Below, one piece after another: positions 8,620 to 17,544 of a stretch of 64,000 bases of DNA; position 1 is the first letter of the stretch, and the number at the start of each line of letters is the position of its first letter. Source of the DNA: Hoeflea marina (lineage in GTDB: Bacteria; Pseudomonadota; Alphaproteobacteria; Rhizobiales; Rhizobiaceae); contig NZ_QGTR01000001.1 in the NCBI RefSeq assembly GCF_003182275.1, positions 124,001 to 188,000 of the forward strand, given 5' to 3'. Both the position numbers and the translations under genes were made by a program. The notes beneath the pieces were generated by a model, which saw only the letters and a program-made list of their open reading frames with translations, ran no database searches and was not told the origin of the DNA.

Positions 8620-9720
8620 ATGACCGATCAGACAGCCGCAATCGAAACCGTCCTCGCCCGCCAGGCGGCGCTCGTCCGCAACCGGCGGCTGATGCGGATC
8701 TGGCTCGGCATCGTGCTTGTCGCCATCTTTGCCCTGGTGCTGGTCGGCGGCGCCACCCGGCTCACCGATTCCGGTCTGTCGATCACCGAGTGGAAGCCGA
8801 TCCACGGCGTCATTCCTCCGCTGAGCGAAGCCGAGTGGCAGGAGGAACTGCAGCTCTACCGCCAGATCCCCGAATACCAGCTCATCAACAAGGGCATGAC
8901 GCTGGAGGCCTTCAAGTCGATCTACTGGTGGGAGTGGGCGCACCGCTTTCTCGCCCGCTCGGTCGGTGTGCTCTTCGGCGTGCCGTTCCTCCTCTTCCTG
9001 GTGACCGGACGCATCGAAAGTCGGTTGCGCTGGCCGCTGGCGGGCCTGCTGGCGCTGGGCGCGCTGCAGGGTGCCGTCGGCTGGTGGATGGTGGCCTCGG
9101 GCCTCGTCGACCGTGTCGATGTCAGCCAGTACCGGCTCGCCACCCATCTGTCGCTGGCCTGCGCCATTTTCGCGGCGATCGTCTGGGTGATGCGCGGACT
9201 GTCGCCGCATTCGGGAGACCGCGCGCCGACGCGCGGTCTCGCCTGGGCGGCGGCGCTGATCGTGCTGATGGTGCTCGTGCAGATCTATCTGGGCGGTCTC
9301 GTCGCCGGTCTCGACGCCGGCCTGGCCTACAACACCTGGCCGCTGATGGACGGCAGACTGGTGCCCGAGCAGCTCTTCGGCATCGATCCCCTCTGGCGCA
9401 ATCTGTTCGAAAGCGTCAAGACCGTGCAGTTCGAGCACCGCGTCGGCGCCTATCTGCTGTGGACCGCGGTCCTCATGCACATGCTCTTCGCCCTTGCGCA
9501 CGCGCCGCGCACAACCCATGCCCGCCGCGCCGTCGTGCTCTTCGGTCTTGTCACCATCCAGGCGGCGCTTGGCATCGCCACGCTCGTCCTGCAGGTGCCC
9601 TTCGGCTGGGCCCTTGCGCACCAGGGCTGGGCGCTGGTCGTGCTCGGCTTCGCGGTCGCCCACTGGCGCGGCTTTATCGGCGAATATCCGGTCGAGACGG
9701 CGGTTGTCGTTCGCAGCTGA
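8620..9720 (+). CDS. ctaA: heme A synthase (COX15/CtaA)
   Basis: It oxidises the C8 methyl group of heme O to the formyl group of heme A for aa3-type cytochrome oxidase, in the inner membrane. The 366-residue product has eight predicted helices in two similar halves and the conserved heme-ligand histidines in EWAHRFLAR, THLSLA, FEHRVGAY and AHQGWA, plus the type-2 CtaA hallmark GATRLTDSGLSITEWKP. The ATG at 8620 was chosen over an upstream in-frame ATG because it begins just before the first conserved segment. The adjacent DUF2842 gene is divergent. Confidence 0.96.
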   Translation: MTDQTAAIETVLARQAALVRNRRLMRIWLGIVLVAIFALVLVGGATRLTDSGLSITEWKPIHGVIPPLSEAEWQEELQLYRQIPEYQLINKGMTLEAFKSIYWWEWAHRFLARSVGVLFGVPFLLFLVTGRIESRLRWPLAGLLALGALQGAVGWWMVASGLVDRVDVSQYRLATHLSLACAIFAAIVWVMRGLSPHSGDRAPTRGLAWAAALIVLMVLVQIYLGGLVAGLDAGLAYNTWPLMDGRLVPEQLFGIDPLWRNLFESVKTVQFEHRVGAYLLWTAVLMHMLFALAHAPRTTHARRAVVLFGLVTIQAALGIATLVLQVPFGWALAHQGWALVVLGFAVAHWRGFIGEYPVETAVVVRS

Positions 9721-9743
9721 AGAGCGCCGGCCAAGTCAATCGT

Positions 9744-10631
9744 TCACATCGCGTGGATGGCGGCCGCCAGCCGGTCGGCGAGCGCGCGCACCCGTCTGGG
9801 CTGGGCGCGGCTTGGCGGAAACAGCATCTGGATCGGCAGCTGAGGGGGTGCGAAGCCGGCAAGCAGCTCGACCAGGCGTCCGGCCCGGATGTCGGCGCCG
9901 ACATCGAGTTCCGACCGGAACACCACGCCGTGGCCTTCCAGCGCCCATTGCCGCACCAGCGCGCTGTCATTGGCGACGCGGTCGCCGCGCACCGTGACCG
10001 GCTGCGGCCCGGCGGGGGAGCCCAGCAGCCAGACATTGTCGAGATTGGCGCCGAAGCGCATCACCAGGCAGTTGTGGTCCTTGAGGTCGGCTGGTGTCTT
10101 CGGCGCGCCGCGCCGGTCGAGATAGCCGGGCGCAGCGCAGACCACCCGCCGCCACGCGCCCATGCTGCGCACCCGCAGCGAGCTGTCGGTCACGGTGCCG
10201 AAGCGCACTGCGATGTCGAAGCCCTGGCCGACAATGTCGATATAGCCGTCAGAGAGCATCACCTCGACCGAGATCGAAGGGTGCTCGGCGAGAAAACGGT
10301 CGATCTCCGCGGCCACGACGGTGCGGCCAAGGTCGCTCGGCGCGCTGACGCGGATCAGCCCCGAAAGCGTCTGCGCCCCGAGGCGGATGCGGGCCTCCAG
10401 ATCCTCGATCTCGCCCAGCACCTGCCGGGCGCCCTCGACCAGCGTCCGGCCCTCCTCGGTCAGGCTGATGGCGCGGGTGGTGCGGTTGAGCAGCACCACG
10501 CCGTAATGCGCCTCCAGCGCCGAAAGCCGCTCGGACACGGTCGTCGGCGACAGGCCGAGTTCGCGCCCGGCGGCCGACAGGCTTCCCTGCTCGACGATCT
10601 TCTGGAACAGGGCGATGTTGTCGACGAGCAT
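9744..10631 (-). CDS. LysR family transcriptional regulator
   Basis: A 295-residue LysR regulator. The N-terminal winged helix-turn-helix is clear (LSAAGRELGLSPTTVSERLS, about residues 17-36), followed by the LysR effector domain. It belongs by appearance to the large group that ends without a metal site and is often found beside oxidoreductase genes. It is divergent from the zinc-type dehydrogenase gene, with 104 bases between the two starts, so the dehydrogenase is its probable target and it probably autoregulates from the same interval. The inducer is unknown. Confidence 0.93.
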   Translation of the reverse strand: MLVDNIALFQKIVEQGSLSAAGRELGLSPTTVSERLSALEAHYGVVLLNRTTRAISLTEEGRTLVEGARQVLGEIEDLEARIRLGAQTLSGLIRVSAPSDLGRTVVAAEIDRFLAEHPSISVEVMLSDGYIDIVGQGFDIAVRFGTVTDSSLRVRSMGAWRRVVCAAPGYLDRRGAPKTPADLKDHNCLVMRFGANLDNVWLLGSPAGPQPVTVRGDRVANDSALVRQWALEGHGVVFRSELDVGADIRAGRLVELLAGFAPPQLPIQMLFPPSRAQPRRVRALADRLAAAIHAM

Positions 10632-10735
10632 TGTGCGGAAATTCCGGATTATCAATTTGTATCTGACGCGTTTATCCGGCGATGGCAAGACGCTAGACCG
10701 GGCAGGACCCCTTGCTCCTCCGGATTGGATTTCCC

Positions 10736-11746
10736 ATGAAAGCCGTCGCCCTCACGCACTATCTCCCCGTCACCGACCCCAACGCCTTCCTCGATGTCGA
10801 TCTGCCCAGGCCGGCGCCGTCCGGCCGCGATCTCCTGGTCGCCGTCAAGGCGGTGTCGATCAATCCCGTCGACACCAAGGTGCGCGCGCCGAAGGACACG
10901 GTCGAGGAGACGCCGCGGGTCATCGGCTATGACGCTTCCGGTGTCGTCGAGGCCGTCGGCGAGGACGTCACGCTCTTCAAGGTGGGGGACGAGGTCTATT
11001 ATGCCGGCGACATCACCCGCCCGGGCACCAACCAGGAATTCCACCTGGTCGACGAGCGCATCGTCGGCGTCAAGCCGAAGAGCCTGGGCTTCGCCGAGGC
11101 CGCGGCGCTGCCGCTGACCACCATCACCGCCTATGAGGCGTTCTTCGATCGCCTCGGCATCGACCGCGACGGCGCCGACAGGGGCCAGTCGATCCTCATC
11201 GTCGGCGGCGCCGGCGGCGTCGGTTCGATCGGCATTCAGCTGGCGAAGGCCGCGGGCCTCGTCGTCATCGCCACCGCCTCACGTTCGGAGACCGAAAGCT
11301 GGGTCCGTGACCTCGGCGCCGATCACGTGGTCAATCACCGCAAGGACATGGTCGAGCAGGTCCGTGCATTGGGCTTCCGGCATGTCGATCACATCGCAAT
11401 CTTCAACGACATGCGGCATTGGGCGGCGGCGGTCGAGCTGATCCGTCCGCAGGGCGGCATCGTCAGCATAGACGCCACCGACCTGCCGATGCCGATGGCC
11501 GGCATGAAGATGAAATCCGCCAGCCTGCACTGGGAGTTCATGTTTGCCCGCGCCATGCACCAGACGCCCGACATGATCGAGCAGCATAACCTGCTCACCT
11601 ATGTCGCCGCCGAGGTCGACGCCGGCCGCATCCGCACCACGCTCGACACGGTGCTCGCGCCGATCAATGCCGAAACCATGCGCAAGGCGCATGCGCTGGT
11701 CGAGGCCGGCACGGTCAAGGGCAAGGTGGTCGTCGAAGGCTTCTGA
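10736..11746 (+). CDS. zinc-type alcohol dehydrogenase-like protein (MDR superfamily)
   Basis: A 336-residue medium-chain dehydrogenase/reductase of the quinone-oxidoreductase-like group. It has the GroES-like N-terminal domain (VSINPVDTKVR, GYDASGVVEAVG) and the nucleotide-binding motif LIVGGAGGVGSIGIQLAK near residue 157. The catalytic cysteine and structural zinc cysteines of true zinc alcohol dehydrogenases are absent, so an NADPH-dependent reductase of quinones or enals is more likely than an alcohol dehydrogenase. The LysR gene is divergent, and a strong hairpin follows at 11772. Substrate unknown. Confidence 0.9.
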   Translation: MKAVALTHYLPVTDPNAFLDVDLPRPAPSGRDLLVAVKAVSINPVDTKVRAPKDTVEETPRVIGYDASGVVEAVGEDVTLFKVGDEVYYAGDITRPGTNQEFHLVDERIVGVKPKSLGFAEAAALPLTTITAYEAFFDRLGIDRDGADRGQSILIVGGAGGVGSIGIQLAKAAGLVVIATASRSETESWVRDLGADHVVNHRKDMVEQVRALGFRHVDHIAIFNDMRHWAAAVELIRPQGGIVSIDATDLPMPMAGMKMKSASLHWEFMFARAMHQTPDMIEQHNLLTYVAAEVDAGRIRTTLDTVLAPINAETMRKAHALVEAGTVKGKVVVEGF

Positions 11747-11771
11747 CCGCCGATCGGGCAATGGCCGCCTT

Positions 11772-11810
11772 GGGGCGCTTCTGCAGTTCGCTGGACAGCA
11801 GAAGCGCCCC
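11772..11810. terminator. hairpin between convergent genes
   Basis: A perfect 12-base-pair stem (GGGGCGCTTCTG with CAGAAGCGCCCC) and a 15-base loop lie between the convergent dehydrogenase and argC genes. There is no T-run, so it is either a weak bidirectional terminator or a 3' end stabiliser. Confidence 0.55.
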
Positions 11811-11854
11811 CGATCGTTGCATTGTCCGGCGACGAAGTGAAATTCACTTCCGCT

Positions 11855-12781
11855 TTAGAGTCCGGCCATCAGTTTCAGGTTCTGCACCGCGGCACCCGAG
11901 GCGCCCTTGCCGAGATTGTCGTAGACGGCAATCAGCAGCGCCTGGGCGCGGGCGTCGTTGGCGTGCACATGCAGCGTCATGCGGTCGGTGTTGTTGTGTC
12001 GCTCCGGATTGATGTCGGGCGAGCGCTCGGAATTGGCGTAGGGCGCCACATCGACGAGTGACCCGGGCATCGCCGCATAGTGGTCGGCGATCGCCGCATG
12101 CAGTTGCGCGCCGGTCGGAATTTTCTCCAGCCGGTCGAGCTGCAGCGGGACCATCGTCACCATTCCTTGCGCAAAATCGCCCACCACCGGCATCATCATC
12201 GGCGTGCGCGTGAGCCTGGCGTTGAGCTGCAGTTCCGGCACATGCTTGTGCTGCAGCGTCAGCCCGTAGGGCAGGTAGGCCGGCGCGCTGTCGCCCTGGC
12301 CCTCGTAGTCCTCGATCATCTGCCGTCCGCCGCCGGAATAGCCGGTGATGCCGCTCATCGAGACGGCGTGGTCGGCGGGCAGCAGGCCGGCCTCGATCAG
12401 CGGCCGGAGCATGGCGATCGGTCCCTGCGGCCAGCAGCCGGGATTTGAGACGAACTGCGCCGCGGCTATCAACCCGGCCTGGCCCCTGTCCATTTCGGCG
12501 AAGCCGTAGACCCAGCCGTCAGCGGTGCGGTGGGCGGTCGATGCATCGATGAAGCGGGTGCCGGCATCGGCGGCCAGCGCCACCGATTCCTTCGCCGCCG
12601 CGTCCGGCAGGCACAGAATGGCGATGTCGGCTGCGCGCAGGAACTCGGCGCGGGTGTCGGGATCCTTGCGCTTGTCGGTCGGGATCGACAACAGATCGAT
12701 GTCGGTCCGGCCCGCGAGCCGCGTCAGGATCTGCAGCCCGGTGGTGCCATGCTCGCCGTCGATGAAGATCTTCGCTGCCAT
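11855..12781 (-). CDS. argC: N-acetyl-gamma-glutamyl-phosphate reductase, short (type 2) form
   Basis: It reduces N-acetylglutamyl phosphate to the semialdehyde with NADPH, the third step of arginine synthesis, in the cytoplasm. At 308 residues it belongs to the shorter ArgC type found in many alphaproteobacteria. Visible are the N-terminal nucleotide-binding start FIDGEHGTTGLQI, the active-site cysteine in NPGCWPQG (Cys116) and GITGYSGGGR further on. It is transcribed away from the dehydrogenase and lies 90 bases downstream of agmatinase, so the two polyamine/arginine genes may share a transcript. Confidence 0.95.
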   Translation of the reverse strand: MAAKIFIDGEHGTTGLQILTRLAGRTDIDLLSIPTDKRKDPDTRAEFLRAADIAILCLPDAAAKESVALAADAGTRFIDASTAHRTADGWVYGFAEMDRGQAGLIAAAQFVSNPGCWPQGPIAMLRPLIEAGLLPADHAVSMSGITGYSGGGRQMIEDYEGQGDSAPAYLPYGLTLQHKHVPELQLNARLTRTPMMMPVVGDFAQGMVTMVPLQLDRLEKIPTGAQLHAAIADHYAAMPGSLVDVAPYANSERSPDINPERHNNTDRMTLHVHANDARAQALLIAVYDNLGKGASGAAVQNLKLMAGL

Positions 12782-12871
12782 GTCTGTATCCGGAATGTTG
12801 TTCGATGTCAGATGGTTGTGAACGACTGCGGATTCAATCCGGCAGCCGCTTGATTCAATTTGGCAACGGCC

Positions 12872-13825
12872 TCATCGGCCCCTCGCCAGCCTTTCGGCTC
12901 TCAGCCCGAGCATGTACATCGCCACGCTGGCGCCGGCAATCGCGGTGATGTCGGCATGGTCGTAGGCGGGCGCCACTTCGACCACATCGGCGCCGCGGAT
13001 GTCGAGCGCGCCGAGCTTCTGCAACACCGAAAGGATCTTCGCCGTCGATGGTCCGCCCGCCACAGGGGTGCCGGTGCCCGGCGCGTAGGCCGGGTCGAAG
13101 CAGTCGATGTCAAAGGTCAGGTAGCAGGGCGCGTCGCCGACATGCTCGAGGATGGTGCGGGCGATCTCGGCGGCGCTCAGATCCTCGACCTCGTGGCCGT
13201 AAAGCATCCGGATGCCGCAATCCTCGGGTGCGTGCGTGCGGATGCCGACCTGGATCGAGCGGCTCGTGTCGATCGTGCCGTCCCGCGCCGCGCGTCCGAC
13301 GAAGGAGCCGTGGTCGATGCGCTTGCCGTCGTCATACCAGGTGTCCTGGTGGGCGTCGAACTGCACCAGCGCCAGCGGCCCGTGCCGGGCCGCGTGCGCC
13401 TTGAGGAGCGGCCAGGTGACATAGTGGTCGCCGCCCAGCGACAGGAGGAACGCGCCCGACGCGAGGATCGTCGTCGCCTCCCGCTCGATTGCCGCCGGCG
13501 TCTCCTGGTGGTTGCCGTAGTCGAGCAGGCAGTCGCCGTAATCGATCACCGCCATGGCCTCGAACAGGTCGCGCTGAAACGGGTATTGCGGGTCGTTGTC
13601 GAAGATAGCCGAAGCGCGCCGGATCGCCTGCGGGCCGAATCGGGCGCCGGGCCGGTTCGACACCGCCGCGTCGAAGGGAATGCCCCAGACCACCGCGTCG
13701 ACGCCCTCGAGGCTCTTGCTGTAGCGGCGGCGCATGAACGACAGCGCCCCGGCATGGGTCGGATCCGTGGCGGCCGAGGTCAGGCTGCGGGCGGTGAAGG
13801 CATGGTCGATGGACTTGTCGGGCAT
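12872..13825 (-). CDS. speB: agmatinase (ureohydrolase family)
   Basis: It hydrolyses agmatine to putrescine and urea using a dinuclear manganese centre. The 317-residue protein has all ureohydrolase metal motifs: GGDHYVTWP, DAHQDTWYDDG and FDIDCFDPAYAPGTGTPVAGG. The Asp-His-Gln-Asp and the long C-terminal PGTGTPV segment favour agmatinase over arginase. It lies upstream of argC on the same strand. Related guanidino-acid hydrolases cannot be excluded from sequence alone, so the substrate is inferred from family resemblance. Confidence 0.93.
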   Translation of the reverse strand: MPDKSIDHAFTARSLTSAATDPTHAGALSFMRRRYSKSLEGVDAVVWGIPFDAAVSNRPGARFGPQAIRRASAIFDNDPQYPFQRDLFEAMAVIDYGDCLLDYGNHQETPAAIEREATTILASGAFLLSLGGDHYVTWPLLKAHAARHGPLALVQFDAHQDTWYDDGKRIDHGSFVGRAARDGTIDTSRSIQVGIRTHAPEDCGIRMLYGHEVEDLSAAEIARTILEHVGDAPCYLTFDIDCFDPAYAPGTGTPVAGGPSTAKILSVLQKLGALDIRGADVVEVAPAYDHADITAIAGASVAMYMLGLRAERLARGR

Positions 13826-14143
13826 CGGTTCATCCGGGGCATTTGAGGATGATCCGGTCTAGCGCATTTGTCCCGGCGGATAAAGCAGCGATGGACCGGC
13901 GGAGGGGCGGACAGACCATCCGCCACGGTGAGGCACGCGCCGAAAGACGATCGGCTCCGCGAAAATTCAACGCTTGCGGCCGGCATTTCGTCGGTTTTCC
14001 AACGCTGGCGACCACGCTCATTGCCATGATGAGGCTTTTAAAGGCCGCCCAACGCCGGCCGCACAAGCACTGGCGCCGACAGATCGCCCGCTTCGGGCGT
14101 CGTCCTCCCAACCAACCTGAACTGAATGGATAGGAACTCGACA
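13826..14143. other. intergenic region between speB and a small secreted-protein gene
   Basis: About 320 bases that must hold the divergent promoters of speB and the small secreted protein at 14144. I found no convincing gene or strong hairpin here; an AGGA about 8 bases before 14144 is the ribosome-binding site of that gene. Confidence 0.5.
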
Positions 14144-14428
14144 ATGACCAAGCTCGTCCTCGCATTCGGCCTGACCCTGGCCGCCTCCACCGCCGCTTTC
14201 GCCGGCTCCACCGCGCTCGACGCCTATGACTTCCCCGCCGCCTCCGGCTCGCATTCGGCACCTCTTGTCGTCGCCGTCTCGACGGAAGTCCGGCAGCCGC
14301 GTCTTGGCGACGGCTCGCCCGTCTTCACCGGCGCACGCCTGTTCGACGGCATCGACTATACCTCGACCGCGTCCATCGGCGGCTTCGACAGCCGCAACAG
14401 GCTCGGCGTCTCGCCGCGCGCTGAGTGA
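14144..14428 (+). CDS. small secreted protein of unknown function
   Basis: A 94-residue protein with a clean signal peptide (KLVLAFGLTLAASTAAFA, cleavage about residue 20). The mature part is polar, without cysteines or recognised domains, and ends in DSRNRLGVSPRAE. AGGAA precedes the ATG at the right distance, and a stem-loop follows at 14476, so it looks like a stand-alone transcription unit. I do not recognise the family; small periplasmic proteins of this type are common in rhizobia. Confidence 0.7.
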   Translation: MTKLVLAFGLTLAASTAAFAGSTALDAYDFPAASGSHSAPLVVAVSTEVRQPRLGDGSPVFTGARLFDGIDYTSTASIGGFDSRNRLGVSPRAE

Positions 14429-14475
14429 AGTTGCGAGCCCGCCCCGCGACCGAAACGTCCGGAACGTCGAAGCAT

Positions 14476-14511
14476 CGATAAGGGCGGCCGCGTCTGCGGT
14501 CGCCCTTATCG
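14476..14511 (+). terminator. stem-loop after the small secreted protein
   Basis: CGATAAGGGCG pairs perfectly with CGCCCTTATCG around a G+C-rich loop that can add further pairs. No T-run follows, so termination strength is uncertain. Confidence 0.6.
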
Positions 14512-14660
14512 GCATGCCGGAATATGCGGCATGAGCGGTCCGCCGGGGCGCCTGCCTCAGGCGGCGCAGGCAATGCGGTGAGGCTGTCGGAAACCGACCC
14601 ACCACAAGACCGCCGTCCGCAATCCGCAGAAAGACACGACCGCGTATGCCGCACCCCCCA

Positions 14661-14691
14661 AACGAAAAAGGCGGAGCCGAAGCCCCGCCTT
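14661..14691 (-). terminator. intrinsic terminator of rplM-rpsI
   Basis: Read on the minus strand, GGCGGGGC, a TTCG tetraloop and GCTCCGCC are followed by TTTTTCGTTT, starting about 25 bases after the rpsI stop. This is a textbook Rho-independent terminator. Confidence 0.92.
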
Positions 14692-14715
14692 GCAATCTTC
14701 GAAGTCCCGAAGCGC

Positions 14716-15201
14716 TTAGCGCTTGGAGAACTGGAACGAACGACGGGCCTTGGCCTTGCCGTACTTCTTGCGTTCGACGACGCGGCTGTCGCGGGTCAGG
14801 AAGCCGCCCTTCTTGAGCACGGCGCGCAGGCCCGGCTCGTAATAGGTCAGCGCCTTGGAGATGCCGTGACGGATCGCGCCGGCCTGGCCGGAGAGGCCGC
14901 CTCCGGCAACGGTGCAGACCACGTCGAACTGGCCTTCGCGGGCCGCGGCGACGATCGGCTGCTGGACAACCATCTGCAGCACCGGACGGGCGAGATAGGT
15001 GGTGAAATCGCGGCCGTTGACCGTGATCTTGCCGGTGCCGGGCTTGACCCAGACGCGGGCGACCGCGTCCTTGCGCTTGCCGGTGGCATAGGACCGGCCC
15101 AGGTCATCGACCTTGCGGACATGAACGGGGGCGGCCGGTGCGGCGGGAGCAGCCGAAGTGGCAACGGTGCCCAGCTCTGCGAGCGAATTGAGCTCAGCCA
15201 T
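14716..15201 (-). CDS. rpsI: 30S ribosomal protein S9
   Basis: Ribosomal protein of the small-subunit head whose C-terminal tail reaches the P site. The 161-residue product has an Ala/Pro-rich N-terminal extension usual for alphaproteobacteria, then [37 protein letters not shown] and the basic tail ending FQFSKR. The ATG at 15201 has an AGGAG 9 bases upstream; an ATG at 15207, overlapping the rplM stop as ATGA, is only 3 bases from the same AGGAG and less likely. Confidence 0.98.
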   Translation of the reverse strand: MAELNSLAELGTVATSAAPAAPAAPVHVRKVDDLGRSYATGKRKDAVARVWVKPGTGKITVNGRDFTTYLARPVLQMVVQQPIVAAAREGQFDVVCTVAGGGLSGQAGAIRHGISKALTYYEPGLRAVLKKGGFLTRDSRVVERKKYGKAKARRSFQFSKR

Positions 15202-15203
15202 GG

Positions 15204-15668
15204 TCATGCGCTCCTTTTGTTCTTGGAATTGAGAGCGGCGACGTCGAGGACGACGGGCTGCTGTGCTTCATGCGGATGATCCGGACCCGGATAGACGCGC
15301 AGATTCTTCATCTGGCGACGGCCGAGCGGGCCGCGGGGCACCATGCGTTCGACAGCCTTCTCGAGAACGCGCTCCGGGAAGCGGCCTTCGAAGATCTGGC
15401 GCGCGGTGCGCTCCTTGATGCCGCCGGGATAACCGGTGTGCCAGTAGTACTTCTTGTCGGAGTACTTGTTGCCGGTCAGCACGGCCTTGGCGGCGTTGAT
15501 GACGATGATGTAGTCGCCGTCATCCACATGCGGGGTGAAGGTGGCCTTGTGCTTGCCGCGGAGACGGTTGGCGATGACAGTGGCAAGACGACCGACGACG
15601 AGCTGCTCGGCGTCGATGATCACCCACTTCTTCTCCACCTCTGCAGGCTTCTGCGAGAAGGTTTTCAT
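15204..15668 (-). CDS. rplM: 50S ribosomal protein L13
   Basis: Early-assembling large-subunit protein, 154 residues, with the usual rhizobial start [20 protein letters not shown] and the motifs [29 protein letters not shown] and [18 protein letters not shown]. It is followed immediately by rpsI, the conserved rplM-rpsI order. The start is fixed by conservation. Confidence 0.98.
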   Translation of the reverse strand: MKTFSQKPAEVEKKWVIIDAEQLVVGRLATVIANRLRGKHKATFTPHVDDGDYIIVINAAKAVLTGNKYSDKKYYWHTGYPGGIKERTARQIFEGRFPERVLEKAVERMVPRGPLGRRQMKNLRVYPGPDHPHEAQQPVVLDVAALNSKNKRSA

Positions 15669-15894
15669 GATGTTCTCTCTTCAAGTCTGGATCCGGGCGA
15701 TGCCGGACGTTTCTTGTTGCTTGTGTTGCCGGCGGCGCTTTGGTCGCGACAACGTCATTCCGGCCCGAAAGCCCGCGAATGCGTGGGTTTATAGGCGAGG
15801 GCCGGAAACGCGTCAAGCGCACAGTTTTCCGACGTTTGAAAATAAACTCAAACAAAACAACAGTTTAATATTGTGGTATTTAGATACCGCATAA

Positions 15895-16326
15895 TCAGCG
15901 CGGCGGAATCGAATAGGTGGCGGTCGCATGCGCCACCAGATCGCCGCCGGATTCGGGCGCGATCGCCACCTCCACCACCGCCAGCCGCTTGCCGAGCTTG
16001 AGAATCCGGCAGGTCGCCAGATGCGGCGTCATGTCCGGCTTGCGCAGGAAATTGATGCTGAGATTGGTGGTCACCGCCAGCGCCACCGGCCCGATATGGG
16101 CGAGGATCGCCACATAGGCGGCGAGATCCGACAGCGTGAACAGGGTCGGGCCGGAGATCGTGCCGCCTGGCCTCAGATGGGCGTTGTCGGGGTCGAGCCG
16201 CATCACCGCCTCGCCCGGCCGCACCTCGGTGACGGTGTAGACCCGGCCGCCGGCATTGACCTGCGGGAACTCGGCGTCGAGGAACCGGGTGAGTTCGTCG
16301 GCGGTCATCAGCGGCGTCAGGCTCAT
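15895..16326 (-). CDS. PaaI family hotdog-fold thioesterase
   Basis: A 143-residue single hotdog domain protein resembling PaaI/YdiI-type acyl-CoA thioesterases, with LRPGGTISGPTLFTLSDLAA as the central helix carrying the catalytic acid (Asp in LSDLA) and VTTNLSINFLRKP as the following strand. It is divergent from the enoyl-CoA hydratase gene, so both probably act on acyl-CoA esters. The acyl chain is not predictable. Confidence 0.88.
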   Translation of the reverse strand: MSLTPLMTADELTRFLDAEFPQVNAGGRVYTVTEVRPGEAVMRLDPDNAHLRPGGTISGPTLFTLSDLAAYVAILAHIGPVALAVTTNLSINFLRKPDMTPHLATCRILKLGKRLAVVEVAIAPESGGDLVAHATATYSIPPR

Positions 16327-16520
16327 GGGATCATCCCGTCTGGTCGGTGCATGGCGCGCGGGGTGTGCCCCGGGGCCGCGGTGGCGGCATGCGAAATCAG
16401 GAACTGCGGCGCGCCGACCGAATCCTTGCCGGTGCGGCGCGCTGCAGGCGCCACCAGAGAGGGCTGGCCATCAAACGTCAAGTCGTGGCAAGGTCGGCAA
16501 TCCAGATCGAGGAGACTTCC

Positions 16521-17339
16521 ATGGCCGACATCGCCCCCTTCGCACCCGCCGGTTCCGGCCTGGTGCTCAAGACCGTCGAGAACGGCGTTCTCAGGCTGAT
16601 GCTCAACAATCCCCCCGCCAACGCCCTGTCCATCGCGCTGATGCAGGCGCTCAGGGCCGAGCTCGAGGCTGCGGGCGCCGATCCGGACATTCGCGTCGTC
16701 GTGCTGGCGGCCGCCGGCAAGCTGTACTCCGCCGGTCACGATCTCAAGGAACTGCAGGGCCACAGGGGCGACGCAGACGGGGGCAGGGCCTTTTTCTCCC
16801 GCACCATGGAACTGTGCGCCGATCTCATGCAGACGATCGTGAACCTGCCCAAGCCGGTGATCGCCGAGGTCGACGGCCTTGCCACCGCCGCAGGCTGCCA
16901 GCTGGTTGCCTCCTGCGATCTCGCCGTCTGTTCCGACACGTCCCATTTCTGCACCCCGGGCGTGAACATCGGCCTGTTCTGCTCCACCCCCATGGTGGCG
17001 CTGACGCGCAATGTGCCGCGCAAGCAGGCGATGGAAATGCTGCTCACCGGCGACACGATCGACGCCTCGACGGCGCGCGAGATCGGCCTCGTCAACCGGG
17101 TCTGCCCCCGCCAGTACCTGACTCAGACTGTTCAGAAATACGCCGAACTCATTGTTGCCAAATCACCCTTGACCGTCCGGATCGGCAAGGAAGCCTTCTA
17201 CCGCCAGGCAGAGATGTCGCTGTCGGACGCCTATGACTACACCGCGGGGGTCATGGTCGAGAACATGCTCGCCCGCGATGCCGACGAGGGCATGGGCGCC
17301 TTCATCGACAAGCGCGCCCCGCATTGGACCGGAGAATAG
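16521..17339 (+). CDS. enoyl-CoA hydratase/isomerase family protein
   Basis: A 272-residue crotonase-fold protein. Both oxyanion-hole segments are present (GKLYSAGHDLKEL and ATAAGCQLVASCDLAV). At the positions where canonical hydratases carry their two catalytic glutamates the sequence CTPGVNIGLFCST shows no obvious glutamate, as in the ECHDC3-like branch, so hydratase activity is not assured. GAGGAGA ends 5 bases before the ATG. The divergent thioesterase gene suggests a shared role in acyl-CoA metabolism. Confidence 0.9.
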   Translation: MADIAPFAPAGSGLVLKTVENGVLRLMLNNPPANALSIALMQALRAELEAAGADPDIRVVVLAAAGKLYSAGHDLKELQGHRGDADGGRAFFSRTMELCADLMQTIVNLPKPVIAEVDGLATAAGCQLVASCDLAVCSDTSHFCTPGVNIGLFCSTPMVALTRNVPRKQAMEMLLTGDTIDASTAREIGLVNRVCPRQYLTQTVQKYAELIVAKSPLTVRIGKEAFYRQAEMSLSDAYDYTAGVMVENMLARDADEGMGAFIDKRAPHWTGE

Positions 17340-17353
17340 CGGCACGGATGCCG

Positions 17354-17374
17354 CGCCCGGGTGACGTCCGGGCG
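17354..17374 (+). terminator. hairpin after the enoyl-CoA hydratase gene
   Basis: A perfect 7-base-pair stem (CGCCCGG with CCGGGCG) 14 bases after the stop codon. No T-run follows. Confidence 0.4.
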
Positions 17375-17432
17375 ATGCGGGTGACCCGGGGCATTTCCGC
17401 CCCGGCCTGAGCGATCAGGTTGCGGCCCTTAT

Positions 17433-17499
17433 GCATGTGCCCGAAAATGTGCAGCGGGAGGAACACGGGCGGTCGCTCCGAAATGTGTGAATCTCGTAG
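17433..17499. repeat. fragments of two dispersed intergenic repeats
   Basis: CCCGAAAATGTGCAGCGG at 17440-17457 recurs at 41593-41610, and ATGTGTGAATCTCGTAG at 17483-17499 recurs exactly at 31532-31548 with variants at 31681 and 26932. Both look like remnants of rhizobial mosaic repeats between genes. Confidence 0.65.
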
Positions 17500-17544
17500 C
17501 GGCAGCCCGGGAGGCTCTGGCGGATCTCCGTGCGGGTGGCGCCG

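Noticed and set aside
8574-10739. Plus-strand frame running through ctaA and the LysR gene
   Set aside because: It overlaps two well-supported genes in other frames and has Arg/Ala/Pro-rich shadow composition.
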